Positions 26,001 to 35,156 are shown, counted from the first letter of the stretch. The stretch is 64,000 bases of DNA from Variovorax boronicumulans NBRC 103145 (GCF_001591345.1 NZ_BCUS01000006.1:35784-99783), one strand, 5' to 3'. Made by a program: numbers and translations. The notes: generated by a model from the letters alone, not told the origin.

Positions 26001-26891
26001 ATGCGACAGCTCAACCTCGACCAACTGCGCACCCTCATCGCCATCGCCGACCTGGGCACCTTCTCGGCGGCGGCGCAGGCGCTGCACCTGGCGCAGCCCA
26101 CCGTGAGCCTGCACATCAGCGAGCTCGAATCGCGCCTGGGCGCGCAGCTGGTGGTGCGCGGCAACCGCCGCGTCACGCCCACCGCGGCCGGCGCGGCGCT
26201 GGTCGAGCGCGGGCGCAAGCTGCTGCGCGACACCGACGAGGCGGTGGAGGCCGTGAAGCGCCAGGCCGAGGGCCGCACGGGCCGCGTGCGGCTGGGCACC
26301 TCCACCGGCGTGGTGGTCGACCTGCTGCCGCAGGTGCTCGAGGCGCTGGGCGTGGGCCATGCGGGCATCGACGTCGAGGTGAGCATCCTCGGTTCGGCCG
26401 AGGCGATGGCGCGGCTGGCCGCGGGCACGCTCGACATCGGCCTGGTGGCGATGCCGCAGCCGCCGCAGCGCGACCTGGTGGTCACGCCCTGGCGCACGCA
26501 GCCCATGATGGCCTTCGTGCCGCCGCGCTGGAAGGCGCCCAAGCGCGCCACGCCGGCCTGGCTGGCGACGCAGCCGCTGATCTTCAACGACGCGACCACG
26601 CACATGTACCGGCTGTCGATGGAGTGGTTTGCCGCGGCCGGCTTTGCGCCGCGCGCGCGCATCGAGCTCAACTACGACGCGGCGATCCGCAGCCTGGTGG
26701 CGGCGGGCTATGGCGCGGCGCTGCTGCCGCTGCAGCAGACCACTGACGCGGCGCTCAACGAGCGCATGCAGATCGTGCCGGTCACGCCCAAGCTCACGCG
26801 CCGCCTGGGCATCGCGCACCGCCCGCATGCCACGCTCGACGGCGCCACGCAGAGCGTGCTGAAGGTGCTGACGGCGTTCCGCCAGCTCTGA
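26001..26891 (+). CDS. LysR-type regulator
   Basis: The 296-residue LTTR has its helix-turn-helix at about residues 17-46 (G-T-F-S-A-A-A-Q-A-L-H-L-A-Q-P-T-V-S-L-H) and a standard effector domain. It is divergent from the DUF1127 gene, which is its nearest possible target. No Shine-Dalgarno sequence is clear before the ATG. Its 3' end abuts amiR tail-to-tail. Confidence 0.87.
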   Translation: MRQLNLDQLRTLIAIADLGTFSAAAQALHLAQPTVSLHISELESRLGAQLVVRGNRRVTPTAAGAALVERGRKLLRDTDEAVEAVKRQAEGRTGRVRLGTSTGVVVDLLPQVLEALGVGHAGIDVEVSILGSAEAMARLAAGTLDIGLVAMPQPPQRDLVVTPWRTQPMMAFVPPRWKAPKRATPAWLATQPLIFNDATTHMYRLSMEWFAAAGFAPRARIELNYDAAIRSLVAAGYGAALLPLQQTTDAALNERMQIVPVTPKLTRRLGIAHRPHATLDGATQSVLKVLTAFRQL

Positions 26892-26897
26892 GCGCGT

Positions 26898-27551
26898 TCA
26901 GCCCGGCCCGGGCTTGTTACTGCGGGTGCCCAGCGAGAGGATCTCGTTGGCGTTGACGATGGCCGCGGCGATGTCTTCCATGGTGGTGCGCTTGCTCATG
27001 GCCTGTTCGCGGATCAGGTCGTGGGCCTGGCCTTCGGACACGTCGTGCGTCTTCATGAGGATGCTCTTGGCCTCGGCCAGCTGGCGCACGCCGAGCAGCT
27101 TGGCCTCGGTCTTGCGCAGGCGCCGCGCGAGCGAGCGGCTTTCCTTGTGGGCTTCGCGCGCGACCACCAGCGCCGACAGCAGGCCGAACGAGCGCACCGG
27201 CGACGGCAGCACGGCCTTGGCGCGGATCTCGAGCACGGCCTCGACGATGGTCGGGTTCTCGTAGGTCACGACGGCGATGACGGCGGGAGCGTCCTCGCTC
27301 TGGGTCCATTCGAAGCGCAGGTTGATGAAGTCGGGCTGCACGGCCATGAAGGCCACGTCGATGCCCTCGGGCAGGTGCTGCACAGGCGGCCAGAAGGCCT
27401 GCACCTGGCAGCCGATGCGCTGCAGTTGCTGGGTGAGCTGCCGGCCGTCTGCGTCGTCGGGGTGGATCACCGCGATCTTCAGCAGCCGCAGCTCCTTGAG
27501 CTGCGGTGGCGTCACCCGCAGGGTGTGTCGCTTGGGGGCTGTGCTGTCCAC
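26898..27551 (-). CDS. amiR: ANTAR-domain transcription antiterminator, AmiR-like
   Basis: The 217-residue protein has an N-terminal receiver-like domain without a convincing phospho-acceptor set (K-I-A-V-I-H-P-D-D-A-D-G onward), a coiled-coil stretch (E-A-H-K-E-S-R-S-L-A-R-R-L) and a C-terminal ANTAR domain (A-E-A-K-S-I-L-M-K-T-H-D-V-S-E-G-Q-A-H-D-L). ANTAR proteins bind paired hairpins in RNA leaders and prevent termination. AmiC homologue, aliphatic amidase and leader terminator are all encoded in this operon, so it most likely antiterminates at 38499-38578. The GTG start at 27551 is the best available but not certain; a GTG at 27512 is an alternative. It lies 327 bp after amiC. Confidence 0.88.
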   Translation of the reverse strand: MDSTAPKRHTLRVTPPQLKELRLLKIAVIHPDDADGRQLTQQLQRIGCQVQAFWPPVQHLPEGIDVAFMAVQPDFINLRFEWTQSEDAPAVIAVVTYENPTIVEAVLEIRAKAVLPSPVRSFGLLSALVVAREAHKESRSLARRLRKTEAKLLGVRQLAEAKSILMKTHDVSEGQAHDLIREQAMSKRTTMEDIAAAIVNANEILSLGTRSNKPGPG

Positions 27552-27607
27552 GGTCAGCGCTTTCGTTGGGGGGTGCTGTTGTCCGGGGCGTGTGCACAGG
27601 CCACCGG

Positions 27608-27673
27608 GTACTTCCCTCCGCGAATGTCCCCCGCCCTTCGGGCTCCTCCTTGATTTCGCTGCGGGAAGCACCC
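27608..27673 (+). repeat. Left arm of a 66-bp extragenic inverted repeat
   Basis: The arm matches the reverse complement of 27749-27814 at 56 of 66 positions. Inside it is a small hairpin, GCCCTTCGGGC, whose counterpart in the other arm is GGGCTTCGCCC: the sequence differs but pairing is kept. This compensation suggests a mobile or maintained extragenic palindrome. Confidence 0.85.
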
Positions 27674-27748
27674 AGCGTCCTGCGCACGATGGGCGCGGTC
27701 GTGGTGCGGGCCGATCAACGACCGCACTACCCAACGCTCACGTCGATG

Positions 27749-27814
27749 GGGTGCCTTGCGCAGCGAAATCAAGGAGGAGGGCGAAGCCCGGGGGACATTC
27801 GCGGAGCAAGGTAC
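27749..27814 (-). repeat. Right arm of a 66-bp extragenic inverted repeat
   Basis: Partner of the arm at 27608-27673, in opposite orientation. It contains the Shine-Dalgarno-like AAGGAGGAGGG, but no gene follows it on the plus strand. Confidence 0.85.
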
Positions 27815-27878
27815 CCCGTCGGCGGGAGTGCGCCCTGAAGCATTTTCTGCAACGCGGAAAAAGCAGCGCGACCTCATC

Positions 27879-29033
27879 CTAGAGCTCCAGCGCATCGAGT
27901 CGCGCCGTCCAGTCGCCCAGCGAGTGCGTGACGAGGTACGGGTCCGGGTACACCGGGCGCGTCGCCTGGCGCACGATGGTGAACTGCCCGTGCGCGTCGA
28001 CGCGGCCGATGCGCGGGTACAGGCAGGTGTGGTGGTTGGTCGGATCGATCTTCACGCGGCCCTGCGGTGCATCGAACTCGCTGCCCAGGATGTGCGGCAG
28101 GATCTCCGCGATGCCGTCGGTGCCCGCCTGCCGGAAGGCGTTGGCGAAGATGTGCATCTGGAAGTACGAAGCCTCCCAGCACAGGTTGGGCACGCAGCCG
28201 TCGCCGAAGCGCGCGCGCAGACGCGCCAGGCAGCGCTGGTTGGCGGGCGAATCGATCGACTGGAAATACGGCGCCGCCGTGAAATGGCCCGTGGCCACGC
28301 CCGGGCCCATCTGCGAGATCTCGGCCTCCGAGGTGGTGAGGCTCGAGATGGGCATCGTCTTCGGATCGAAGCCGGCCTCGGCGTACGCGCGGTACAGGCT
28401 CGCGGTGGAATCGCCCACCACCGTCGAGAAGATGAAGTCGGGCCGCTTGTCGCGGATGTCGTCCATGATCGCGCGGTAGTCCTTCTCGGTGGCGTCCAGC
28501 GCCACGTAGCGCTCGCCGAGCTTTTCGCTGCCGGGGCGCTGCATCACCAGTTCGCCCATGATGCGGTTCGACTCGTAGGGGTAGATGTAGTCGGAGCCGA
28601 TCAGGTACACGCGCGCGCCGAAGTTCGTGGTCATGAACTCGGCCAGCTGCACGCTGTTCTGGTTGGGCGCCGCGCCGGTGTAGATCACGTTGCCCGAGTA
28701 CTCGAAGCCTTCGTACAGCGTGGGGTAGAACAGCAGCTTGTTCCACTTCTCGATCACCGGGATCACGGCCTTGCGGCTGCTCGACATGTAGCAGCCGAAG
28801 AGCACGTTGACGCGGTCCTGCACGATCAGCCGCTCGGCCAGCTGGGCGTAGCGCACGGGGTTCGATTGCGGGTCGTAGCGCACGGCCACGAGTTCGCGGC
28901 CGTCGACGCCGCCGGCCGCGTTGATCTCCTCGATGGCCAGCAGCGCGCCCTGCAGCTGCGACAGGCCGATGGTCGAGGTGACGCCGGTCTCGGAATACAG
29001 AATGCCGACGCGAAGAGGGTCCCTGTCAGCCAC
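27879..29033 (-). CDS. amiC: AmiC-like cytoplasmic amide sensor (negative regulator of AmiR)
   Basis: The 384-residue periplasmic-binding-fold protein has no signal peptide, as expected for the cytoplasmic sensor AmiC. It shares long stretches with Pseudomonas AmiC as I recall it: G-I-L-Y-S-E-T-G-V-T, G-C-Y-M-S-S-S-R-K-A-V, Y-E-G-F-E-Y-S, A-P-N-Q-N-S, I-G-S-D-Y-I-Y-P, F-S-T-V-V-G, S-L-T-T-S-E-A-E and D-A-P-Q-G-R-V. In the known system AmiC holds AmiR inactive until an amide binds. It is also a paralogue of the transporter binding protein at the other end of the operon (37117-38310). Confidence 0.92.
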   Translation of the reverse strand: MADRDPLRVGILYSETGVTSTIGLSQLQGALLAIEEINAAGGVDGRELVAVRYDPQSNPVRYAQLAERLIVQDRVNVLFGCYMSSSRKAVIPVIEKWNKLLFYPTLYEGFEYSGNVIYTGAAPNQNSVQLAEFMTTNFGARVYLIGSDYIYPYESNRIMGELVMQRPGSEKLGERYVALDATEKDYRAIMDDIRDKRPDFIFSTVVGDSTASLYRAYAEAGFDPKTMPISSLTTSEAEISQMGPGVATGHFTAAPYFQSIDSPANQRCLARLRARFGDGCVPNLCWEASYFQMHIFANAFRQAGTDGIAEILPHILGSEFDAPQGRVKIDPTNHHTCLYPRIGRVDAHGQFTIVRQATRPVYPDPYLVTHSLGDWTARLDALEL

Positions 29034-29099
29034 TGGGGTGTCTCCTGGATGTGTGGGCCCTCATTGTGTGCTCCTCCCTGGCTTTCTTCATTCGGTCGG

Positions 29100-30734
29100 T
29101 CAATGGGCGGCGGCCAGCCGCGTGCTCATGCGGGCCAGCCGCGCGGGCAGGCTGCGCGCGTCGTCGGCGATGCAATAGTTGCGCCAGCCGAAGATGCGCC
29201 GCACGTACGCGTCGGCCGCGCCGTCCACCGCGATGCAGGCGCTGCGCACGCCGGCGTCGCGCGCCTCGGCCACGGCCTGGCGGGCGTCTTCGATCAGGTA
29301 CTTCGGGTCGTGCACGTCGATGTCCGAGGGCGCCCCGTCGGTCACCAGCAGGATCGCGCGCGGCCCGGCCGGCTCGGCCTGCAGGTGCGAGGCCGCATGG
29401 CGCAGCGCGGCGCCCATGCGCGTCGAGTAGCGTCCGCGCACCGCGCCGATCATGGCGCGCGAGGGCGCAGCGAGCGGCTGGCCGAATTCGAGCAGGCGGT
29501 AGTAGTACACCTCGGCGCGCGTGTTCGACGAAAAGCCGTGGATGGCGAGCCGGTCGGTGCCGCGCGCGTTCGAGGCGGCGAGCAGCAGCGCGGCCTGCTT
29601 CTCCAGGTCGAGCAGCGACACGGCGCCATCGCCGTGGCCCGCGTCGTTGGCCGACTCGGAGAGGTCGAGCAGCACCAGCACGCTCGACGGGCGCGGCCCC
29701 TTGCCGGGGCGCATGAACAGCCGCGCATCGGGCCGCAGGCGCAGGCGGCGATCGACCAGCACCTCGATGGCCGCGTTCAGGTCGATGTCGTCGCCTTCCC
29801 ACTGGCGGCGCAGGCGGTGCGTGCGGTCGAGGTGGCGCGCGCGGGGCAGGGCGAGCGGCACGATGCGCTCGTTGGCCGCCGCTCCCGAAGTGCCCGCCGC
29901 GCCCAGGCCCTGCCACGCGGGCAGCTTCTCGATCACCGTGCACCAGTCGGGCCGTAGGCGCTCCTGCGTGCGGTCCCATTCGGGGTAGGTGTAGCGGCCG
30001 AGTTCCATGTCGGCGATGCCTTCGGGTGGCGCTTCGTTGCCTTCGCTCTGGGCATCCGACGGTGGCGGTGGCCGCACGCCCGTCTGCTGCAGCGCGATGG
30101 CGTCGTCGGGCGGTGTCTCGGCCTCGCCGAAATCCCACAGGTAGCTGTTGTCGTCGCGCCAGGGCGCGGGCACGGCGTAGTCCTGCGGCTCGAAGCGCAC
30201 GCGCATCTGGCCGAGGTCGTTGGCGAGGATCGAGGCGACGGCGCGGAAGGCGTCGTAGTCCTCCAGCCCCGCGCGGGCCACGGTCTCGTCGAACAGGCGG
30301 CGTGCCTTGTTCACCCAGTGGTTGTCGTCCTGCGCCCCGGCGCGCAGCAGCACGCGGTCCATGCGCGCGACCAGCGCGGCAAAGCGCAGGTCCAACGGAT
30401 CGGGCGCGGGCGGCAGCGCCGCAGTGAACCAGCCTTGCAGGCCGGGAAAGTCGCGGCACAGCAGCCGCTCGACGCGCGCATCTTCAAGGGCCGAGACCAC
30501 GGCGATGCCCATCGGCTTGAGCGTGCGCGCCGGCCGCGCAGGCGTCGAGTGGCGCAGATGGGCGACCGCATGCGCGACCATCGCGCGGTGCAGAGGCTCG
30601 GCCTCGTCGCCCTCGGGCAGCAGCAGCCGGCGGCCCGTGAGGACCGCACGCGCGCCGGCCAGCGGCTGCACGTCGACATCGACGCCGGCCAGCCCGCGCG
30701 CCAGCAGCGAGAGGGCGCCGTGCCCGTCGTTCAT
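29100..30734 (-). CDS. NorD/CbbO-like protein with von Willebrand factor A domain
   Basis: The 544-residue cytoplasmic protein has a helical N-terminal region and a C-terminal VWA domain (about residues 345-535) with a complete MIDAS: D357-L-S359-E-S361, the Thr in Y-S-T-R-M-G, and T-D-G-A-P-S-D. It overlaps the AAA+ gene by four bases (ATGA). NorQ/NorD and CbbQ/CbbO pairs of this design activate or load cofactors into partner enzymes. The partner here is unknown; the amidase and the alpha/beta hydrolase of the same operon are candidates. Confidence 0.87.
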   Translation of the reverse strand: MNDGHGALSLLARGLAGVDVDVQPLAGARAVLTGRRLLLPEGDEAEPLHRAMVAHAVAHLRHSTPARPARTLKPMGIAVVSALEDARVERLLCRDFPGLQGWFTAALPPAPDPLDLRFAALVARMDRVLLRAGAQDDNHWVNKARRLFDETVARAGLEDYDAFRAVASILANDLGQMRVRFEPQDYAVPAPWRDDNSYLWDFGEAETPPDDAIALQQTGVRPPPPSDAQSEGNEAPPEGIADMELGRYTYPEWDRTQERLRPDWCTVIEKLPAWQGLGAAGTSGAAANERIVPLALPRARHLDRTHRLRRQWEGDDIDLNAAIEVLVDRRLRLRPDARLFMRPGKGPRPSSVLVLLDLSESANDAGHGDGAVSLLDLEKQAALLLAASNARGTDRLAIHGFSSNTRAEVYYYRLLEFGQPLAAPSRAMIGAVRGRYSTRMGAALRHAASHLQAEPAGPRAILLVTDGAPSDIDVHDPKYLIEDARQAVAEARDAGVRSACIAVDGAADAYVRRIFGWRNYCIADDARSLPARLARMSTRLAAAH

Positions 30735-31549
30735 CCGAACTGCGCCTCGACAAAGCCCTGCAGCGCGCTGGCCATGTCGGGGTCGTCGGTGAGGGCGCGT
30801 GTCATCGTCATGTCGCAGCTGTCGCGCGGCGCCACGCCGTCGCGGATCAGCACGCCCGCGTAGATCAGCATGCGCGTCGACACGCCCTCGTCGAGCCCGC
30901 GGTGCTTGAGCTCGCGCGAGCAGTGCGCAATGGCGACCAGCTTCGCGGCGAGCTCGATGTCGACGCCGGCCTCGTGCGCGACGATCTCCGCTTCCAGCGC
31001 GCCGTCGGGGTAGTCGAACTCCAGCGCCGCGAAGCGCTGGCGCGTCGAGGGCTTCATGTCCTTGGCGCTGCTCTGGTAGCCGGGGTTGTACGACACCACC
31101 AGCTGGAAGTCGGGGTGCGCGTGCACCAGCTCGCCCTTCTTGTCCAGCGGCAGGATGCGGCGCGCGTCGGTCAGCGGGTGGATCACCACCGTGGTGTCCT
31201 GCCGCGCCTCCACCACCTCGTCGAGGTAGCAGATGCCACCGTGGCGCACCGCGAGCGTCAGCGGCCCGTCGTGCCAGGCCGTGCCGTTCGCATCGAGCAG
31301 GTAGCGGCCCACGAGGTCCGACGCCGTCATGTCCTCGTTGCAGGCGAGCGTGACCAGCGGCCGCCCGAGCGACCACGCCATGTGCTCCACGAAGCGCGTC
31401 TTGCCGCAGCCCGTCGGCCCTTTGAGGATCAGCGGCATGCGGTGGCGGTAGGCGTGCCGGTACAGCGCCACCTCGTGGCCCGCGGGCCGGTAGAAGGGCT
31501 CGGTCTCGATGCGGTAGGCGGCGAGCGGATCGTGCACGGGAGCGTTCAT
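30731..31549 (-). CDS. MoxR/NorQ-type AAA+ ATPase
   Basis: The 272-residue AAA+ protein of the NorQ/CbbQ type has Walker A G44-P-T-G-C-G-K-T51, Walker B C-Y-L-D110-E111, sensor-1 Asn in S-Y-N-P-G-Y and an Arg-finger region T-R-Q-R-F. Its start overlaps the alpha/beta-hydrolase stop and its stop overlaps the VWA gene start. The position matches the ATPase gene amiB in the Pseudomonas amidase operon, but whether it is orthologous cannot be decided by eye. Confidence 0.9.
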   Translation of the reverse strand: MNAPVHDPLAAYRIETEPFYRPAGHEVALYRHAYRHRMPLILKGPTGCGKTRFVEHMAWSLGRPLVTLACNEDMTASDLVGRYLLDANGTAWHDGPLTLAVRHGGICYLDEVVEARQDTTVVIHPLTDARRILPLDKKGELVHAHPDFQLVVSYNPGYQSSAKDMKPSTRQRFAALEFDYPDGALEAEIVAHEAGVDIELAAKLVAIAHCSRELKHRGLDEGVSTRMLIYAGVLIRDGVAPRDSCDMTMTRALTDDPDMASALQGFVEAQFG

Positions 31550-32556
31550 GGCGTGGCGAGCAGTTCCTGCAGGGCGTTGTCGATGAAGCGGGTGTCGACC
31601 GGGCTGCTGCCGCCGCCCGCGAAGTGGCCCCACACGCCGGGGATCGGGCGGCACTCGGCGTTCGGCATGTGCGACACCTCCCATGCGTTGTCGGCCACCG
31701 GAAGGTACAGGTCGCGCTCGGCCGGCATTACGATCGCGCGCGCCTTGATGGCGCCCAGCGCCTTCTTGAAGTCGCCCTTGAACACCGGGTTGTCGCTGAT
31801 GTCGCCGTGCTGCCATGACCACAGCATCGCGAGCAGGTTGTTGGCGTCCTTCTTCAGGAAGAAGCCTTCCCAGTAGCCGACCAGGAAGTCCTCGAGCGAG
31901 CTGAAGCCCAGCTCGCGCCACAGCTCTTGCATGTAGAAGGGCTGCGACAGGCCCCAGCCCGCGTACACGCGGCCCACCGCGCGCAGCCCAGTGGTCGGCG
32001 GCGTGGTGTACCAGCCGCCGTTCCAGGCCGCGTCGGCCGTGAGCGCGGCCTTCACGCCTTCGAGGAACACGATGTTGTGCGGCGCCGTCTTCGCCGAACC
32101 GCAGAAGGGCGCGATGCGCTTCACCATGTCGGGGTAGAGGCAGCCCCACTGGTTGGTCTGCTGTGCGCCCATCGACCAGCCCACCACCAGCGCGAGCTGC
32201 TCGATGCCGAACTGCTCGGTCACCAGCCGGTGCTGCAGCGTCACGTTGTCGTAGAGCGTGACGTCCGGAAAGCGCGCGAGGTTGTAGGGCTCGGGCGTGT
32301 TGCTCGGCGAGGACGACAGCCCGTTGCCCAGCATGTTGGGCACGATGATGAAGTACTTCTCCGGGTCCAGCGCCATGCCGGGGCCGATGAGCCATTCGTT
32401 GTCGGGGTGCTGGCCCGAGTACCAGGTCGGATAGACGATGGCGTTGCTCTTCTGTGCGTTGAGCGTGCCGTAGGTCTTGTAGGCGAGCTTCGCGCCGCGC
32501 AGGGTGGCCCCCCGCTGCAGCGCGACATCGCCGAGTTCGAAGATGTCGTGGTCCAT
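31546..32556 (-). CDS. Alpha/beta-fold hydrolase of the homoserine acetyltransferase-like group
   Basis: The 336-residue protein has the nucleophile elbow G-W-S-M-G-A-Q-Q and the MetX-like N-terminus (A-Y-K-T-Y-G-T-L-N, N-A-I-V-Y-P-T-W-Y-S-G), with an Asp (E-R-D-L-Y-L-P-V) and a His (G-V-W-G-H-F-A-G-G) in place for the triad. It starts 11 bases after amiE. Being MetX-like in an amidase operon, it may be an acyltransferase or ester/amide hydrolase acting on a product; homoserine acetylation is unlikely from context. Confidence 0.83.
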   Translation of the reverse strand: MDHDIFELGDVALQRGATLRGAKLAYKTYGTLNAQKSNAIVYPTWYSGQHPDNEWLIGPGMALDPEKYFIIVPNMLGNGLSSSPSNTPEPYNLARFPDVTLYDNVTLQHRLVTEQFGIEQLALVVGWSMGAQQTNQWGCLYPDMVKRIAPFCGSAKTAPHNIVFLEGVKAALTADAAWNGGWYTTPPTTGLRAVGRVYAGWGLSQPFYMQELWRELGFSSLEDFLVGYWEGFFLKKDANNLLAMLWSWQHGDISDNPVFKGDFKKALGAIKARAIVMPAERDLYLPVADNAWEVSHMPNAECRPIPGVWGHFAGGGSSPVDTRFIDNALQELLATP

Positions 32557-32567
32557 GGGGCGGTGCT

Positions 32568-33605
32568 TCAGCGGTGCTTGGCCGGATCGTTCGGAATCCC
32601 CTCGATCGGGCATTCGGGCGTGCCCACGGTGCTGCGCGTGAACGACTCCACCATCTCGCGTGTGCCCTCGGGGTCGTTGATCCACTGCGTGTAGAAGTTG
32701 TAGGGGCAGGCCGCCACGCCCTTGTCGCCGTCGCCCGAGTTGATGGTGCCGGTGTAGCCGCGGTGCACCAGCTTGAACAGGTGGTTCTGCGACTGGCCGT
32801 TCTTGCGCGCGTCGCGGATCAGGCCCATCGACAGCTCGGCGTAGTTGATGCCCATCTCTTCCTCGCCGCATTCGCCGAGCGTGCGGCCGTCGAAGCCGAT
32901 GAGCGCGGAGTGGCCGAAGTACGAGTACACGCCGTCGAAGCCGGCCGCGTTGGCCACCGCCACGTAGGTGTTGTTCATGAAGGCCATGGCCTTCGACACC
33001 ATGATCTGCTGCTCCTTGGCCGGGTACATGTAGCCCTGGCAGCGGATGATGAGCTCGGCCCCGCGCATCGCGCAGTCGCGCCAGATCTCGGGGTAGTTGC
33101 CGTCGTCGCAGATGATGAGGCTCATCTTCATGCCCTTGGGGCCTTCGCTCACGTAGGTGCAGTCGCCCGGGTACCAGCCCTCGATGGGCACCCACGGCAT
33201 GATCTTGCGGTACTTCTGGACGATCTCGCCCTGGTTGTTCATGAGGATCAGCGTGTTGTAGGGCGCCTTGTTCGGGTGCTCCTCGTGACGCTCGCCGGTG
33301 AGCGAGAACACGCCCCACACGTTGGCGCGGCGGCAGGCGTCCGCGAAGATCGCGGTCTCCTCGCCGGGGATGGCCGACGCGGTGTCGTACATCTCCTTGG
33401 CGTCGTACATGATCCCGTGCGTGGAGTACTCGGGAAAGATCACCAGGTCCATGCCCGGCAGGCCTTTCTTCATGCCGACCAGCATCTCGCCGATCTTGCG
33501 CGCGTTGTCCAGCACCTCGGCCTTGGTGTGAAGGCGGGGCATCTTGTAGTTGACGACCGCGACGCCGACGCAATCGTTGCTGCTCGAAATATCACCATGT
33601 CTCAT
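32568..33605 (-). CDS. amiE: Aliphatic amidase
   Basis: The 345-residue nitrilase-superfamily enzyme hydrolyses short aliphatic amides such as acetamide and propionamide to the acid and ammonia. The catalytic triad is at Glu59 (F-P-E-Y), Lys134 (K-Y-R-K-I) and Cys166 (L-I-I-C-D-D-G-N-Y), the same numbers as in Pseudomonas AmiE. The N-terminus [11 protein letters not shown] and most blocks match that enzyme closely. AGGAG is six bases before the ATG. It is downstream of the importer and upstream of AmiC/AmiR, so the operon imports, hydrolyses and senses amides. Confidence 0.97.
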   Translation of the reverse strand: MRHGDISSSNDCVGVAVVNYKMPRLHTKAEVLDNARKIGEMLVGMKKGLPGMDLVIFPEYSTHGIMYDAKEMYDTASAIPGEETAIFADACRRANVWGVFSLTGERHEEHPNKAPYNTLILMNNQGEIVQKYRKIMPWVPIEGWYPGDCTYVSEGPKGMKMSLIICDDGNYPEIWRDCAMRGAELIIRCQGYMYPAKEQQIMVSKAMAFMNNTYVAVANAAGFDGVYSYFGHSALIGFDGRTLGECGEEEMGINYAELSMGLIRDARKNGQSQNHLFKLVHRGYTGTINSGDGDKGVAACPYNFYTQWINDPEGTREMVESFTRSTVGTPECPIEGIPNDPAKHR

Positions 33606-33647
33606 GACGCTGCTCCTGAAGGGGTGGTTGAAGAAAAAGAGAAAGGG

Positions 33648-34337
33648 CTACACGGTCAAAAAGGATCGGACCTTGTCCTGGTCGAGGCTCGCGCGCGCTT
33701 CGTCATGCACGATGCGGCCCCGGTCGATGACGAGAAAGCGGTCGGCCAGGTCGAGCGCGAAGCTCAGCACCTGCTCCGACACCACGACGGCGAAGCCGCG
33801 TTCGGCGCGCAGCACGTTCAGCGTCTGCGCGATCTCCTTGATGATCGAAGGCTGGATGCCCTCGGTGGGTTCGTCGAGGATCAGCACCTTCGGCTCCGAG
33901 ATGAGCGCGCGCGCAATCGCCAGCATCTGCTGCTGGCCGCCCGAGAGGTTGCCGGCCTTGCGCTGCTTCATGTCCTTGAGCACGGGGAAGAAGGTGTAGA
34001 GGTAGTCGGGCACCGTGCGATGACCCGACTTCGCGGCACCGGCGAGGATGTTCTGCTCCACCGTGAGGAACGGGAACACCATGCGCCCCTGCGGCACGAA
34101 GGCCAGGCCCTGCGCCACGCGCTGGTAGCTGGGCAGCGTCGTGAGCTCGGTGCCGCCCAGGCGGATGTGGCCGCCGCGCGCAGGCAGCAGGCCGATGAGC
34201 GACTTCAGCAAGGTGGTCTTGCCCATGCCGTTGCGGCCCATGATGGCGACCGCCTCGTCGGGCGCGACGCGCAGCGACACATCGCGGATGACGTGCGATT
34301 CGCCATACGCCACGTTGAGATCGGAGACTTCAAGCAT
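33648..34337 (-). CDS. urtE: Urea/amide-type ABC transporter ATPase, UrtE family
   Basis: The 229-residue ATPase has Walker A G-R-N-G-M-G-K-T, signature L-S-G-G-Q-Q-Q, Walker B V-L-I-L-D-E-P-T-E-G-I-Q-P and a switch region S-E-Q (Gln rather than the usual His, which is typical of UrtE). It is one of two ATPases of the importer and lies 18 bases after the other. The family name is from urea transporters; with amiE next to it, amides are the more likely substrate. Confidence 0.9.
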   Translation of the reverse strand: MLEVSDLNVAYGESHVIRDVSLRVAPDEAVAIMGRNGMGKTTLLKSLIGLLPARGGHIRLGGTELTTLPSYQRVAQGLAFVPQGRMVFPFLTVEQNILAGAAKSGHRTVPDYLYTFFPVLKDMKQRKAGNLSGGQQQMLAIARALISEPKVLILDEPTEGIQPSIIKEIAQTLNVLRAERGFAVVVSEQVLSFALDLADRFLVIDRGRIVHDEARASLDQDKVRSFLTV

Positions 34338-34355
34338 GTAGGTTTCTCCTTCTTC

Positions 34356-35156
34356 TCAATGGCCGAGGTACACGTCGATCACGCGCGGGTCGGCCTGCAC
34401 TTCGGCCGCCGTGCCTTCGCTCAGCAACTTGCCCTGGTGCAGCACCGTGACGCGGTGCGCGATGCGCTTGACGAAGTCCATGTCGTGCTCGATCACGACC
34501 ACTGATTTGCCCGCCGAAATGCGCCGCAGCAGGTCGCCCGTCTGCTCGCGCTCGCGCGGGCTCATGCCGGCCACGGGCTCGTCGAGCAGCAGCAGCTCGG
34601 GCTCCTGCATCAGCAGCATCCCGATCTCGAGCCACTGCTTCTGCCCGTGGCTGAGCTGCCCGGCGCGGTCGCCCAGGCGATCGGCCAGGAAGACCTGCTC
34701 GGCCATCGCGTCGATGCGCGCACGCACGGCGGGCGTGCGGCGGAAGGTCAGCGACTGCAGCAGGCCGTGCATGCGCGGCAGCGAGATCTCGAAGTTCTCC
34801 AGCACCGTGAGGTCTTCGTAGACCGAGGGCGTCTGGAACTTGCGGCCCACGCCGGCGCGCACGATCTCGTACTCGTTCAGGCGCCCGAGGTCCTGGCCGT
34901 TGAACAGCACGCGGCCCGCGCTGGGCTTGGTCTTGCCGCACACCATGTCGAGCAGCGTGGTCTTGCCGGCGCCGTTCGGGCCGATGATCACGCGCAGCTC
35001 GTTGCGCTCGACCGAGAGGCTGAGCCCGTCCACGGCCTTGAAGCCGTCGAAGGACACGGTGAGGTCCTCGATGCGCAGGATCTGCTCGCTCGACGGCGGC
35101 ACCGCCGAGGCGGCCTGCGGCAGCCCGCCGTTGGGCATCGTCATCGTGGCGTTCAT
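34356..35156 (-). CDS. urtD: Urea/amide-type ABC transporter ATPase, UrtD family
   Basis: The 266-residue ATPase has Walker A G-P-N-G-A-G-K-T, the UrtD-type signature L-S-H-G-Q-K-Q-W-L-E-I-G, Walker B L-L-L-L-D-E-P-V-A-G-M-S and switch H-D-M-D. It begins with a 20-residue extension before the conserved L-R-I-E-D-L-T. The ATG overlaps the permease stop as ATGA. Confidence 0.9.
   Translation of the reverse strand: MNATMTMPNGGLPQAASAVPPSSEQILRIEDLTVSFDGFKAVDGLSLSVERNELRVIIGPNGAGKTTLLDMVCGKTKPSAGRVLFNGQDLGRLNEYEIVRAGVGRKFQTPSVYEDLTVLENFEISLPRMHGLLQSLTFRRTPAVRARIDAMAEQVFLADRLGDRAGQLSHGQKQWLEIGMLLMQEPELLLLDEPVAGMSPREREQTGDLLRRISAGKSVVVIEHDMDFVKRIAHRVTVLHQGKLLSEGTAAEVQADPRVIDVYLGH

Larger units (their letters stand above)
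27552..27878. other. 327-bp non-coding gap between amiC and amiR holding a large inverted repeat
   Basis: No credible gene is seen. The gap is dominated by two inverted 66-bp arms (27608-27673 and 27749-27814) around a 75-bp centre that is itself partly self-complementary. As part of the operon transcript it would fold into a long hairpin that might reduce or time amiR expression. Confidence 0.7.

Noticed and set aside
27756..29957. 733-codon open frame on the plus strand
   Set aside because: It is antisense to amiC and the VWA gene, both with clear family motifs.
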